From positions 49,608 through 113,607 of the forward strand of contig NZ_JBITDV010000021.1 of the NCBI RefSeq assembly GCF_044454545.1: 64,000 bases of DNA. Reading direction: 5' to 3'. Made by a program: the position numbers and the translations under genes. The stretch's first letter is position 1. Each line of letters starts with the position of its first letter. The notes beneath the pieces were generated by a model that was not told the origin of the DNA, ran no database searches, and worked only from the letters and a program-made list of their open reading frames with translations. Positions 17,476 through 26,000 of this stretch are shown piece by piece. Source of the stretch: Cryptosporangium sp044454545 (GTDB lineage Bacteria; Actinomycetota; Actinomycetes; Mycobacteriales; Cryptosporangiaceae).

Positions 17476-18150
17476 ATGAGGCTGCTGGTCGTCGAAGACG
17501 ACCCGGCCATGTCGGCGATGCTGGACCGCGGCCTGCGGCGCGCGGGTTACGCGGTCGACACGGTCGCCACCGGCACGGACGCGATCTGGCGGATCACCGA
17601 GACCGACTACGACGCCGTCGTGCTGGACGCGGTGATCCCTCCGCCCGACGGCTTCGAGGTGTGCCGGACCGTCCGCGCCGCCGACCGGTGGGTGCCCGTC
17701 CTCATGCTGACCGCCCGCGACCACGTCCAGGACCGCGTGCGGGGCCTGGACGCGGGCGCGGACGACTACCTCACCAAACCGTTCGCGCTCGACGAGCTCT
17801 TCGCCCGGGTCCGGGCCCTGACCCGCCGCGGGCCGCTGCCCCGCCCGACCACCTTGCGCGTCTCCGACCTCGCGCTGGACCCGGCCGCGCGCACCGCGCA
17901 CCGCGGCGGTACGCCCCTGGACTTGTCCGCGAGGGAGTTCGCGTTGCTGCAGGAGTTCATGCGTCATCCGGGGGAGACGCTGAGCCGGACGCACCTGATC
18001 GAACACGTGTGGGACTTCGCCTACGAGGGCGGCTCGAACGTCGTCGACGTCTACGTTCGTCACCTCCGGGACAAGATCGACCGTCCGTTCGACCGCGACA
18101 CGATCCAGACCCTGCGTGGTGTCGGTTACCGGCTCGATCCGGACGCCTAG
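17476..18150 (+). CDS. OmpR/PhoB family response regulator
   Basis: 224 aa. The receiver domain has the acidic pair VVEDDP, phospho-acceptor D51 (AVVLDAVIP), T (MLTARD) and K (LTKPFA). The C-terminal winged helix (LDLSAREFALLQEFMRHPG to TLRGVGYRLDPDA) is standard. It is divergent from the histidine kinase at 16045, across 87 bp. Its TAG overlaps, on the opposite strand, the TAG of the decayed transaldolase gene. Confidence 0.95.
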   Translation: MRLLVVEDDPAMSAMLDRGLRRAGYAVDTVATGTDAIWRITETDYDAVVLDAVIPPPDGFEVCRTVRAADRWVPVLMLTARDHVQDRVRGLDAGADDYLTKPFALDELFARVRALTRRGPLPRPTTLRVSDLALDPAARTAHRGGTPLDLSAREFALLQEFMRHPGETLSRTHLIEHVWDFAYEGGSNVVDVYVRHLRDKIDRPFDRDTIQTLRGVGYRLDPDA

Positions 18151-18940
18151 CTCTTGGCTTCCAGCTCCGAGCGAACCGACCGGGTGAGTTCGTCCCACGA
18201 GTCGACGAACTTCTGGATGCCCTCGTCCTCGACGGTCGTGAACACGTCGTCGAGGTCGACCCCGGCGTCGGCCACGGCCTTCATCACCCGGGCCGCGTCG
18301 TCGTAGGCGTCCGGGATCGGTGCGCCGGGGCTGCCGTGGTCGGCGTAGGCCTTCATCGTCTTCTCCGGCATCGTGTCACGGTGCCCGGCGCGATGAGGTC
18401 GCTGACGTACAACGTGTCCGGGTAGTCGGCGTTCTTCACGCCGGTCGAGGCCCACAGCGGACGGTGCGGCTGCGCGCCGTGCTTCCGCAGCGCACGCCAC
18501 CGGTCGGAGGAGAAGATCTCCTCGTAGGCCTGATAGGCCAGTTGCGCGTTCGCCAGCGCGGCCTTGCCCTTGAGCGCGGGGTCGGCGCCGGCCTTCTCCA
18601 AGCGGTCGTCGATCTCGGTGTCCACCCGGGAGACGAGGTTGGGCCGGTCGACCAGCCACCACAGGTGCGCCGCCTCCGCCGCCGTGGTCTCGGTGTCGCG
18701 GGCGACGCCGGGGGAGACCTCCAGCGACACCCGGCCGTCGCGGCCGGTGCGCTGCGCCACCGGCGCGAGCAGGTCGCAGGCGTCGCGGACGTCCGCGACG
18801 GTGATGGTCCGCAGCGCTTCCCCGACGCTGACGTTCCGGACCGCCATCGCGTGGACCTGGTCGTCGTAGGCGTCCGAGCCGCTGATCGCGGCGGCGAAAA
18901 TCGTCGGGTTGGTGGTGACGCCGACGACGGAGAACGCGAG
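18147..18940 (-). pseudogene. tal: Transaldolase, three separate lesions
   Basis: Transaldolase (sedoheptulose-7-phosphate + glyceraldehyde-3-phosphate exchange, pentose phosphate pathway) is recognisable from VVGVTTNPTIFAAAISGS, LYVSDLIAPGTV and the ending DELTRSVRSELEAKS. It is broken three ways. The usual first 40 or so residues are missing: the sequence before GVTTNP runs straight into the transketolase stop. About 65 codons are missing at 18632-18637 (DRPNL joins VSRVDTEID), removing the region with the Schiff-base lysine. A one-base deletion near 18380 shifts frame before TMPEKTMKAYADHG. It cannot be active. A functional copy probably exists elsewhere. Confidence 0.85.
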
Positions 18941-21178
18941 TCAGCGGTCCCCGGTCGCGGAATGCAGCACACCGGGGCTGTCCGGACCGGTGGGAGCGAC
19001 GGGTGGGGCCTGGGCGGCGGCGAGGCTTTCGTGCGCGGCGGCCACGACGGCCTCGGACGTGAGACCGAACCGTTCGTAGAGCACGGTGTAGGCGGCGCTG
19101 GCACCGTAGTGGTCGAGGCCGACGATGCGACCGGCGTCGCCGACGAACTCCCTCCACCCCATCCTCACACCGGCCTCGACGCTGACCCGGGCGCGCACCG
19201 TGGGTGGCAGCACCTGCTCGCGGTAGCCGCGGTCCTGGGCAGCGAACCACTCCCAGCACGGCAGCGACACGACCCGGGCCGGGATCCCGTCGGCCTCGAG
19301 CGTCTCGCGGGCCGCGACCGCGATCTGCACCTCCGAGCCGGTGCCCAGGAGGATCACCTGCGGGGCGCCGCCGGAGGCCTCGGCCAGCACGTAACCGCCC
19401 CTGGCCGTCCCGTCGGTCGAGCCGAACCGTGTGCGGTCGAAGACCGGCAGGTTCTGCCGGGACAGCGCGAGCCCGGCCGGGCGGTCGCCGTGCTCGAGGA
19501 TGGTGCGCCAGGCGACCGCGGTCTCGTTGGCGTCGGCCGGACGCACGAAGTCCAGGCCGGGGATGGCCCGCAGCGCCGCGTAGTGCTCGACCGGCTGATG
19601 GGTGGGGCCGTCCTCACCCAGCCCGATGGAGTCGTGCGTCCACACGTAGGTGACCGGCAGCTGCATGAGGGCGGCCAGCCGCACCGCGCCGCGCATGTAG
19701 TCGGAGAACGTGAGGAACGTTCCGCCGTAGACCCGGGTTCCGCCGTGCAGGGCGATGCCGTTCATGATCGCGCCCATGGCGTGCTCGCGGACGCCGAAAT
19801 GGAGGGTGCGTCCGTACGGGCCGCCGCTCCACATCTTCGTCTGGCGGTTGGTGGGAAGGAACGACGCCTCACCCTTGACCGCGGTGTTGTTGCTCTCGGC
19901 CAGGTCGGCCGATCCGCCCCACAGCTCGGGCAGAACCGGATAGAGGGCGGACAGGACCTCACCGGACGCCTTGCGGGTGGCCACACCTTTGGAGTCGGCG
20001 TCCCAGGTGGGCAGCTCGCCGGCCCAGCCCTCGGGCAGCGTGCGGGTGGACAGGCGCTCGAGCAGCGCGGCGCCGTCGGGATCACCGGAGCGCCAGGCGT
20101 CGAAGCGCTGCTGCCACTGCGCGTGTGCCTGCTTCCCGCGTTCGGCCACCTGGCGGGCGTGCGTGAGCACCTCCGGGGCGACTTCGAACGTCTGGTCGGG
20201 GTCGAAGCCGAGGATCTCCTTCGTGGCGCGGACTTCGTCCTCGCCGAGCGCGGAGCCGTGCGCGGCGCCGGTGTTCTGCTTGTTGGGCGACGGCCAGCCG
20301 ATGATCGTTCGCAGCACGATCAGCGACGGGCGGGCGGTCTCCTCCCTGGCCGCGCCCAGCGCCCGGTCGACCGCGGCCAGGTCTTCGCCGTCCGGCACGT
20401 GCTGGACGTGCCAGCCGTAGGCCGCGTAACGGGCACCGACGTCCTCGGTGAAGGCGATCTGGGTGTCGTCCTCGATCGAGATCCGGTTGTCGTCGTAGAC
20501 CAGCACCAGGTTGCCGAGTTCCTGCGTGCCGGCCAGCGACGAGGCTTCACCGCTGACGCCCTCCTCCAGGTCACCGTCGGAAGCGAACGCCCAGACGGTG
20601 TGGTCGAACACGCTCTCACCCTCCGGAGCGTCGGGGTCGAGCAGGCCGCGCTCACGGCGGGCGGCCATCGCCATGCCGACGGCGTTGCCGACGCCCTGGC
20701 CCAGCGGGCCGGTCGTCGTCTCCACGCCCGGGGTGTGGTTGACCTCGGGATGGCCGGGAGTCAGCGAGCCCCAGGTGCGCAGCGCCTGCAGGTCGGAGAG
20801 CTCCAGCCCGTAACCCGAGAGGAAGAGCTGGAGGTAGAGCGTGAGGCTGGAGTGGCCCATCGACAGGACGAAACGGTCGCGCCCTGTCCACTGCGGCTCG
20901 CTCGGATCGTGCCGCAGCCACTTCTGGAACAGCAGATACGCGGTGGGGGCCAGGCTCATCGCGGTGCCGGGGTGTCCGTTGCCGACTTTCTGCACCGCGT
21001 CCATGGAGAGGACCCGCACCGTGTCGATCGCGCGGCGGTCGAGTTCGCCCATCCCGTCGGGCAGGCTCGGTCGCGGCTGGGACGGGTTACCCGTGGGGGC
21101 ATCGCTCGCCGCCTCGGCCGGGGCTTCGGGGCGGGTGCTCTCGGTGCCGGCGGCGGGATCCGACTCGGTGGAGGTCAT
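18941..21178 (-). CDS. tkt: Transketolase
   Basis: 745 aa from the ATG at 21178, with AAGGAG 11 bases upstream. It is thiamine diphosphate-dependent and transfers two-carbon ketol units between sugar phosphates. Motifs are GNGHPGTAMSLAPTAYLLF (substrate/TPP site), ASDGDLEEG with DNRIS (TPP-Mg binding), the Pyr-domain FLTFSDYMRGAVRLAAL, and HDSIGLGEDGPTHQPVEH (catalytic His/Glu area). The first 40 residues are a Pro/Glu/Ala-rich extension beyond the usual family start. In actinobacteria tkt is normally followed by tal; here the tal gene is a wreck that begins directly at the tkt stop codon. Confidence 0.95.
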   Translation of the reverse strand: MTSTESDPAAGTESTRPEAPAEAASDAPTGNPSQPRPSLPDGMGELDRRAIDTVRVLSMDAVQKVGNGHPGTAMSLAPTAYLLFQKWLRHDPSEPQWTGRDRFVLSMGHSSLTLYLQLFLSGYGLELSDLQALRTWGSLTPGHPEVNHTPGVETTTGPLGQGVGNAVGMAMAARRERGLLDPDAPEGESVFDHTVWAFASDGDLEEGVSGEASSLAGTQELGNLVLVYDDNRISIEDDTQIAFTEDVGARYAAYGWHVQHVPDGEDLAAVDRALGAAREETARPSLIVLRTIIGWPSPNKQNTGAAHGSALGEDEVRATKEILGFDPDQTFEVAPEVLTHARQVAERGKQAHAQWQQRFDAWRSGDPDGAALLERLSTRTLPEGWAGELPTWDADSKGVATRKASGEVLSALYPVLPELWGGSADLAESNNTAVKGEASFLPTNRQTKMWSGGPYGRTLHFGVREHAMGAIMNGIALHGGTRVYGGTFLTFSDYMRGAVRLAALMQLPVTYVWTHDSIGLGEDGPTHQPVEHYAALRAIPGLDFVRPADANETAVAWRTILEHGDRPAGLALSRQNLPVFDRTRFGSTDGTARGGYVLAEASGGAPQVILLGTGSEVQIAVAARETLEADGIPARVVSLPCWEWFAAQDRGYREQVLPPTVRARVSVEAGVRMGWREFVGDAGRIVGLDHYGASAAYTVLYERFGLTSEAVVAAAHESLAAAQAPPVAPTGPDSPGVLHSATGDR

Positions 21179-21416
21179 CGGTTTCAGTGCTCCTTCGACT
21201 GGGCGGTGGCCGTTCGAATCGCGTGAGTGAGTCCGTCGCCTCGTCCGGGGAGCGTCGGCCGGCGTCCGGCTGAGCGGCGCGCTCGGCAGCGCCGGCGCGC
21301 TCGGCGGTGCCGGCGACGGCGCCGCTGGTAGCGGCCTGCTGCCGCTTGCGGCGCGGGTACCCGTCGTCTCTTCGCCCAAACCGTGTGGCGGCCCTTCTGC
21401 CGGGTAGACGGGACCC

Positions 21417-22079
21417 ATGGCCGATACCGCGATCTTCGACGTCGACGGCACTCTCGTGGACACCAACTACCAGCACGCCCTGGCGTGGTTCCGTGCGTTC
21501 CGCCGGTACGGCATCACCCGGCCGATGTGGCGCATCCACCGCGGCATCGGGATGGGCGGGGACATGTTCGTGTCGGAGGTCGGCAGCCGGGAGATCGAAG
21601 AAACACACGGGGACGACCTGCGCGCCGCGTGGGTGGAGGAGTTCGACCAGCTCATCGACGAGATCCAGCCCTTCGAGGGCGCTCACGAGCTGCTGGCCGA
21701 CGTCAAGGACCGGGGTTTCCGTCTGGTCCTGGCGAGTTCGGGCAAGAGTCAGCACGTCGAGAAGTTCCTCGACCTCCTCGACGGCAAGTCCCTCGCCGAC
21801 GCGTGGACCACCTCCGACGACGTGGAGAAGAGCAAACCCGAGCCCGACATCGTGGCGACCGCGCTGGCCAAGGTCGAGGGGGCCGGCGGCATCATGATCG
21901 GGGACTCGGTCTTCGATGCCCGGGCGGCGGCCAAGCTTCAGATCCCCACGCTCGCGGTCCGGACCGGGGGGTTCTCGGTCGGGGAGTTGCTGGAAGCCGG
22001 AGCCCTGCAGGTCTTCGACTCGCTGGTCGCGTTCCGCCAGGCACTGGACGGCACCCCGCTGGCTCGCGCCGGCCGCTGA
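21417..22079 (+). CDS. HAD superfamily phosphatase (phosphoglycolate/beta-PGM type)
   Basis: 220 aa. Motif I is FDVDGTLVDT (nucleophile D8, acid D10), motif II is LASSGKS, motif III is K in SKPEPD, and motif IV is MIGDSVFDA. A helical cap (about residues 18-80) places it in subfamily IA with phosphoglycolate phosphatases and beta-phosphoglucomutases. The ATG at 21417 is close to a GACGGGACCC stretch without a strong ribosome binding site. It is divergent from transketolase across 238 bp, and a role in carbohydrate phosphate turnover would fit. Confidence 0.9.
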   Translation: MADTAIFDVDGTLVDTNYQHALAWFRAFRRYGITRPMWRIHRGIGMGGDMFVSEVGSREIEETHGDDLRAAWVEEFDQLIDEIQPFEGAHELLADVKDRGFRLVLASSGKSQHVEKFLDLLDGKSLADAWTTSDDVEKSKPEPDIVATALAKVEGAGGIMIGDSVFDARAAAKLQIPTLAVRTGGFSVGELLEAGALQVFDSLVAFRQALDGTPLARAGR

Positions 22080-22114
22080 ACGGAGCTCGGACACACGGCG
22101 TCACCCCGTGGGCT

Positions 22115-22206
22115 CCCGGACGGCCGCGGGCCCCAGCCCGGGTGGCCCCAGCCCGGGTGGCCCCAGGCCGGTGGGCCCCAGCCCGGCGGGGTGTTCCGGG
22201 CTGGGG
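22115..22206. terminator. Repeated GC-rich hairpin between convergent genes
   Basis: Four imperfect direct copies of GGCCCCAGCCCGGGT lie at about 22127-22186. The last forms a perfect 11-bp stem, CCCCAGCCCGG (22176-22186) with CCGGGCTGGGG (22196-22206), around a 9-base loop. It lies between the HAD gene and the converging secreted-protein gene, so a bidirectional terminator is likely. The unit is too short and has no spacers, so it is not CRISPR. Confidence 0.6.
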
Positions 22207-22223
22207 CGTTCAGTGCCGCCGGG

Positions 22224-23102
22224 TCAGTTGCGGGTGAAACAGAGCGACTGGGTGCCGATCGACCAGGCCGCGTTGCCTGGGATGCCGTCGTCGTCGATGG
22301 TTCCGGTGGTCACCACTCCGGTCGCGCTGGGGACCGCGGAGTCGATGAGCGGGCCGCCGAACGTGCCGACCGACCAGCCGGCGGTGGTGCCGACCTGACC
22401 GCTACCGCAGTTCGCGGTGGCCGTCTTGGTCGGCTTGTTGTCGAAGGGACTACTGCCGCCCGGGGTGCTCTGGCCCGGGTGCGTGGGCACGCAGATCGCG
22501 TAGGTGGTCACCGACCAGTTCTGGGTGAATTGCGGGTCGGACACGTTCGCGGTGGTCAGCGACGTGCCTCCGCCCTGGAAGAACTGGCGGGTGATCGTGA
22601 CGTGACCGGCGGCGTTCGGGGAAAGAGCGGCGCCGCTGCCGATCAGTTGTGTGCCGCCGGTGCAGGGCTGCTCGGCTTGCAGGAACGGTTGGAAGGTGGT
22701 CGGACTCTGCGTCGCCGGGATGATCTTCGCGTCGCCCATCGACGTGGCGCACACCGCAAAGGCGGTCAGCGTCCAGGCGGTGTTCGTGCCGTCGGCGTCC
22801 TCACCCGCGGTCGCGATCACCTCTTTTGACGCGGGCACGAGCGAGGCCAGCACTACGTCGGTGGGTGCCCCTTCGATCTTGTAGCCCGTACCGATCACCC
22901 GTTCGTTGCCCAGGCATCGTGCGGTCGCGGATTTGGGGGAGACGGAATTGCTGTCGCTGACCCCGGGCCGGACGACGTAGCCCGGAATGGCGGCGGAAGC
23001 GGGTGCGGGCGCGACCAGCACGCCTAATGCCGCCACGATCACACCGACGAGGATGCCGACCGCGATCGGTAGTGATCGGCGGGTTTTGATGGTGTTCCGC
23101 AC
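22224..23102 (-). CDS. Secreted protein with three Cys-bounded repeats
   Basis: 292 aa from the GTG at 23102, which has GGGAG at 6-base spacing; a TTG two codons earlier is too close to that site. A signal peptide is clear (RRSLPIAVGILVGVIVAAL, cleavage near ASAA). The mature part has three units of about 60 residues, each starting with a Cys near a (V/L)IGTG or VGTTAG turn and ending in W-(T/S) plus eight or so residues plus Cys (AFAVC, TYAIC, TQSLC). The paired cysteines suggest one disulfide per unit. I do not recognise a named family. Probably an extracellular beta-rich protein. Confidence 0.75.
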   Translation of the reverse strand: MRNTIKTRRSLPIAVGILVGVIVAALGVLVAPAPASAAIPGYVVRPGVSDSNSVSPKSATARCLGNERVIGTGYKIEGAPTDVVLASLVPASKEVIATAGEDADGTNTAWTLTAFAVCATSMGDAKIIPATQSPTTFQPFLQAEQPCTGGTQLIGSGAALSPNAAGHVTITRQFFQGGGTSLTTANVSDPQFTQNWSVTTYAICVPTHPGQSTPGGSSPFDNKPTKTATANCGSGQVGTTAGWSVGTFGGPLIDSAVPSATGVVTTGTIDDDGIPGNAAWSIGTQSLCFTRN

Positions 23103-23356
23103 AAGCAACTCCCGGTCTGTTTCTTCGAGTCGTGCCGGTGACGTTCGGCGCCAACCGAATTCAACGGGGTCTGCCGGATTCGTTCTGCGCAGTTCTACGC
23201 ACAGCCGGTTGCTGTCGATTACCCGACGGTGCGCCGACCGGCGGCGGAGGCGGGGCTACGTCGAATGTCTCGGGCGGTGTTTTACGGCATCCGGCCGATG
23301 CGCTGCCGGCCGCGTCCCGGCAGCGTGAGGGCTGTTTCCCGCAGAAAGGGCCCACC

Positions 23357-23947
23357 GTGTCGTTACGAGATGTCCCGGAGTTGTCGACGCCGGTGCGCGA
23401 CCGCCTCACGACGGTGCCGAACGTGGTGACGATCGTGCGGACGGTCGCCGCGGTCACGCTGGCCGTCGCCGCCCTCACCCGCAACAGCGCGATTCTGACC
23501 GTCGCCGCCTTTCTCTGCTATTGGATCGGCGACATGCTCGACGGATTGTCGGCGCGACTCCTGAATCAGGAGACCCGGGTGGGCGCCGTCCTCGACATCG
23601 TCGCCGATCGGGCCTGCTGCGGCGTCTGTGCGAGTGCGCTGCTGGTCGTGCGCCCGGAATTCGCGATTCCGGTGGCAGTTTTCCTGGGCCAATTCCTCGT
23701 CGTGGATTGCATGTTGAGCCTGTCGTTCATCCGCTGGCCCATTCTCGGGCCGAACTACTTCGCCGCGGTCCACCGTGGCGTCTACCGGTGGAACTGGTGG
23801 CCGCCGGCGAAGGTGGCGAACACGGCCGGGTGCGTCGTCCTGGTGGTCGCCGCTCCGTCGCCGTGGTGGGCGACCGCCTTCGCGGTGTTCGTCCTGGCGA
23901 TCAAGGCCGTGTCGTTGCGGACGGTCGCCCGGCTGGCGTCGCCGTGA
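23357..23947 (+). CDS. CDP-alcohol phosphatidyltransferase family protein
   Basis: 196 aa from the GTG at 23357, preceded by AGAAAGGG at 6 bases; the longer frame lacks this. It carries the complete family signature D-G-x2-A-R-x8-G-x3-D-x3-D in MLDGLSARLLNQETRVG and AVLDIVADRA. Four to six hydrophobic segments follow. Such enzymes join a CDP-diacylglycerol or CDP-alcohol to an alcohol in phospholipid synthesis at the membrane. The stop overlaps the start of the VTT protein gene (GTGA). Acceptor alcohol unknown. Confidence 0.9.
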   Translation: MSLRDVPELSTPVRDRLTTVPNVVTIVRTVAAVTLAVAALTRNSAILTVAAFLCYWIGDMLDGLSARLLNQETRVGAVLDIVADRACCGVCASALLVVRPEFAIPVAVFLGQFLVVDCMLSLSFIRWPILGPNYFAAVHRGVYRWNWWPPAKVANTAGCVVLVVAAPSPWWATAFAVFVLAIKAVSLRTVARLASP

Positions 23948-24405
23948 TTCCGGTCTACCTGACCACCCTGCTGGTCGGCGCGCTCTCGGCCGTTCTGCCG
24001 CTGACGCCGGTGGAGCCGTACCTGGTCGGCGTCATCACGACGACGGCGGTCAACCCGATCCTCTGTGGCCTGGCCGCGGCGCTGGGGCAGACGGCGGGCA
24101 AGTCGGCCCTCTTCTTCAGCGCCCGCGGCGTACTGCGCTCGGCCGTTCTCCGGCGGCGACGCGACCGCGCCAAGCCGGGTGGCCGATTCGGTGCCCGGCT
24201 CCTCGAGACGCTCGACCGGCCCCGGTGGAGCGTCCCGGTGGTGTTTCTCAGCGCGGTCAGCGGGCTGCCGCCACTGCTCGCGGTGAGCGTGTACGCCGCC
24301 CGGACCCGGATCAGCGGCAAGGCTTTCGTGCTCGCCTGTCTACTGGGCCGGTCGATCCGGTTCGTCCTCATCGCCGAGGCGCCGCGCCTGGTCGGGCACG
24401 GATGA
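23944..24405 (+). CDS. VTT/DedA-like small membrane protein
   Basis: 153 aa from the GTG overlapping the upstream stop. Hydrophobic segments at about 4-20, 24-52, 88-106 and 118-145, and a glycine-rich re-entrant-like pattern (VGALSAVLPLTPVEPYLVG, then GQTAGKSALFFSARG), suggest the VTT (DedA/SNARE-associated) fold. DedA proteins are tied to lipid-carrier recycling, which fits pairing with a CDP-alcohol phosphatidyltransferase. The last 66 bp overlap the 3' end of the opposing LuxR-type gene. Confidence 0.7.
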   Translation: MIPVYLTTLLVGALSAVLPLTPVEPYLVGVITTTAVNPILCGLAAALGQTAGKSALFFSARGVLRSAVLRRRRDRAKPGGRFGARLLETLDRPRWSVPVVFLSAVSGLPPLLAVSVYAARTRISGKAFVLACLLGRSIRFVLIAEAPRLVGHG

Positions 24406-25125
24406 CGAGAGGCCGGCGCGCACCGCGGCCAGGGCCGCCTGTGTTCGTGACGACAGGCTGAGCTTGCGCAGGACGTTGCTCACGTGGGTGCGTGCCGTGC
24501 GTTCGCTGATGTAGAGGCGCTCGGCGATCTGCTTGTTGCTGAGACCGTCGGCGACCAGCGCCAGGATCTCCCGCTCCCGGTCGGTCAGGGTGGCCAGGGC
24601 TCCAGTGGTGGCCAGCGCTCCGGTAGCGGCCAGTGCATCGGTGGCGTCCGGATCGGTGGAGTCGTTGCCCGCAGGGCCGTTCCGGGGGTCGTCCGGCGAC
24701 GGCGGCGCGGACGACGACCGGTGGGAGCCCAGCAGACCGGCCGCGCGGAGGTAGTGGGCGAGGAGCACCACGGCCCAGATCAGCGCCAGCCACAGCGGCC
24801 ACCAGTAGTCCGCGCCGTAGTCCGAGGGCCGGGGGTGGCGGTCGCGGGTCGACTGCCAGAGGGCCAGCGTGCCGCCGGCGCCGAGCACGAACACGAACAC
24901 GTGCGCCCGCCAGGCCCGGTTTCTCCAGCCGCGGTGGGCGGCGCTGACGGCGTCGGGCAGGTCGGCGACCAGGTTCGTGAGGTCGGCGCGGGTGACCGCC
25001 CGCGCCGCGGCGCAGGCGCGCTGGTCGAACTCGTCGGAGGTCAGCCGTCCGGAGCGGTGGTGGGCCCGGAGCGAACGGCGGATCGCCGTACGTTCCGCGT
25101 CACTGACCCGGTAGTCCGTTGCCAC
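24340..25125 (-). CDS. Membrane-anchored LuxR-type regulator with DUF1707 domain
   Basis: 261 aa from the GTG at 25125. Residues 4-58 are a DUF1707 domain (RVSDAERTAIRRSLRAHHRSG, DLTNLVADLP). Two transmembrane helices follow (about 72-90 and 107-128). Then come a Ser/Pro/Asp-rich linker with a repeated ATGALATTGALATL segment, and a C-terminal LuxR HTH (LTDREREILALVADGLSNKQ, ISERTARTHVSNVLRKL). It has no receiver domain. The HTH is predicted to be cytoplasmic, tethered to the membrane. Its 3' end overlaps the VTT gene by 66 bp. Confidence 0.85.
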   Translation of the reverse strand: MATDYRVSDAERTAIRRSLRAHHRSGRLTSDEFDQRACAAARAVTRADLTNLVADLPDAVSAAHRGWRNRAWRAHVFVFVLGAGGTLALWQSTRDRHPRPSDYGADYWWPLWLALIWAVVLLAHYLRAAGLLGSHRSSSAPPSPDDPRNGPAGNDSTDPDATDALAATGALATTGALATLTDREREILALVADGLSNKQIAERLYISERTARTHVSNVLRKLSLSSRTQAALAAVRAGLSSSVPDQARRLGDEDEPDRPAQ

Positions 25126-25190
25126 CCCCGCATTCTCCCCGGTCGGTCACGCGGGCGAAAGGAGCACCGGCCGGAGTGCGGCGTCCCGGC

Positions 25191-25991
25191 TCAACGGGAT
25201 TGATGCTTCGGGCACCAGTACGTCGTGCGGCCGCCGACCGTGGCGTGCTCCAGGAGCGTGTGATCGCGCGGGCACTGGCCGCCGGGCCGGCGCTCGGGCA
25301 CCAGAGGCAGCGTATGCACACCCCCGTTGCGCAGCGCCTCGTCGATAGTGGAGTGCAGCGCGCGGTAGAGCCGCCGCCGCTCGGGATCGGTGATCGCGTC
25401 GACCGGCCGCGCCGGGTTCATCCCCGCCCGCCACAGGATCTCGTCGGCGAGCAGGTTGCCGACCCCGGCCAGCGCGTGCTGGTCGAGCAGCCGGGCCTTG
25501 ATCGGCGCACGGCCGACGCTGACGGCCCGGCGGAACTGGGCCGCGGTCATCGTGGCGGCGTCGGGCCCGAGGGCGTCGAGGTTCGGGTCGAGCCGGACGC
25601 GGCCGAGCCGCCGGGGGTCGAGCAGGCGGAGCACGCCGCCGTCGGCGAACGTCAGCGAGAACCGCGAGAAGCGGTAGTCGCCGGGCGCGCGTCCGTACTC
25701 CCAGTGATCGCCGCCGTCGACCTCGCTGCCGTCCGCGGCCGCGATCACGATCTTGCCCGACATGCCCAGGTGGAGGCCGAGCACCGGACCGGTCGCGGTG
25801 TCGCACCACATCGTCTTGCCCCGCCGGTGCGCGGCGACCAACTCGGTGCCCACCAGGGCGTCCCGGATCTGGCCCGGTGGGTGCGGACGGCATTCGTAGC
25901 TGTCGGTGTCGTCCACGGCGACGATCCGCCGCTTCAGCGCCGAACGTTCGATGACGATCCGGGCCGACTCGACCTCCGGCAGCTCAGGCAT
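25191..25991 (-). CDS. Fpg/Nei family DNA glycosylase
   Basis: 266 aa. It starts PELPEVESARIVIERSAL, with the catalytic N-terminal proline and Glu of the family. GKTMWC carries the conserved lysine, LLDQHALAGVGNLLADEI is the helix-two-turn-helix, and the C-terminus is a zinc finger in which two of the usual four cysteines are histidines (CPRDH near 245 and WCPKHQ near 262). It excises oxidised bases and nicks the abasic site. It lies 9 bp after the marR stop and 65 bp before the LuxR-type gene, all on one strand. Confidence 0.9.
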   Translation of the reverse strand: MPELPEVESARIVIERSALKRRIVAVDDTDSYECRPHPPGQIRDALVGTELVAAHRRGKTMWCDTATGPVLGLHLGMSGKIVIAAADGSEVDGGDHWEYGRAPGDYRFSRFSLTFADGGVLRLLDPRRLGRVRLDPNLDALGPDAATMTAAQFRRAVSVGRAPIKARLLDQHALAGVGNLLADEILWRAGMNPARPVDAITDPERRRLYRALHSTIDEALRNGGVHTLPLVPERRPGGQCPRDHTLLEHATVGGRTTYWCPKHQSR

Positions 25992-26000
25992 TCGGACACG

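Noticed and set aside
18320..21226. 968-codon open frame on the plus strand
   Set aside because: Antisense shadow of transketolase and the tal pseudogene; no domain and no plausible start.
22115..22206. Short direct repeats as a CRISPR array
   Set aside because: Units are about 15 bp with no unique spacers and no cas genes; a terminator region fits better.
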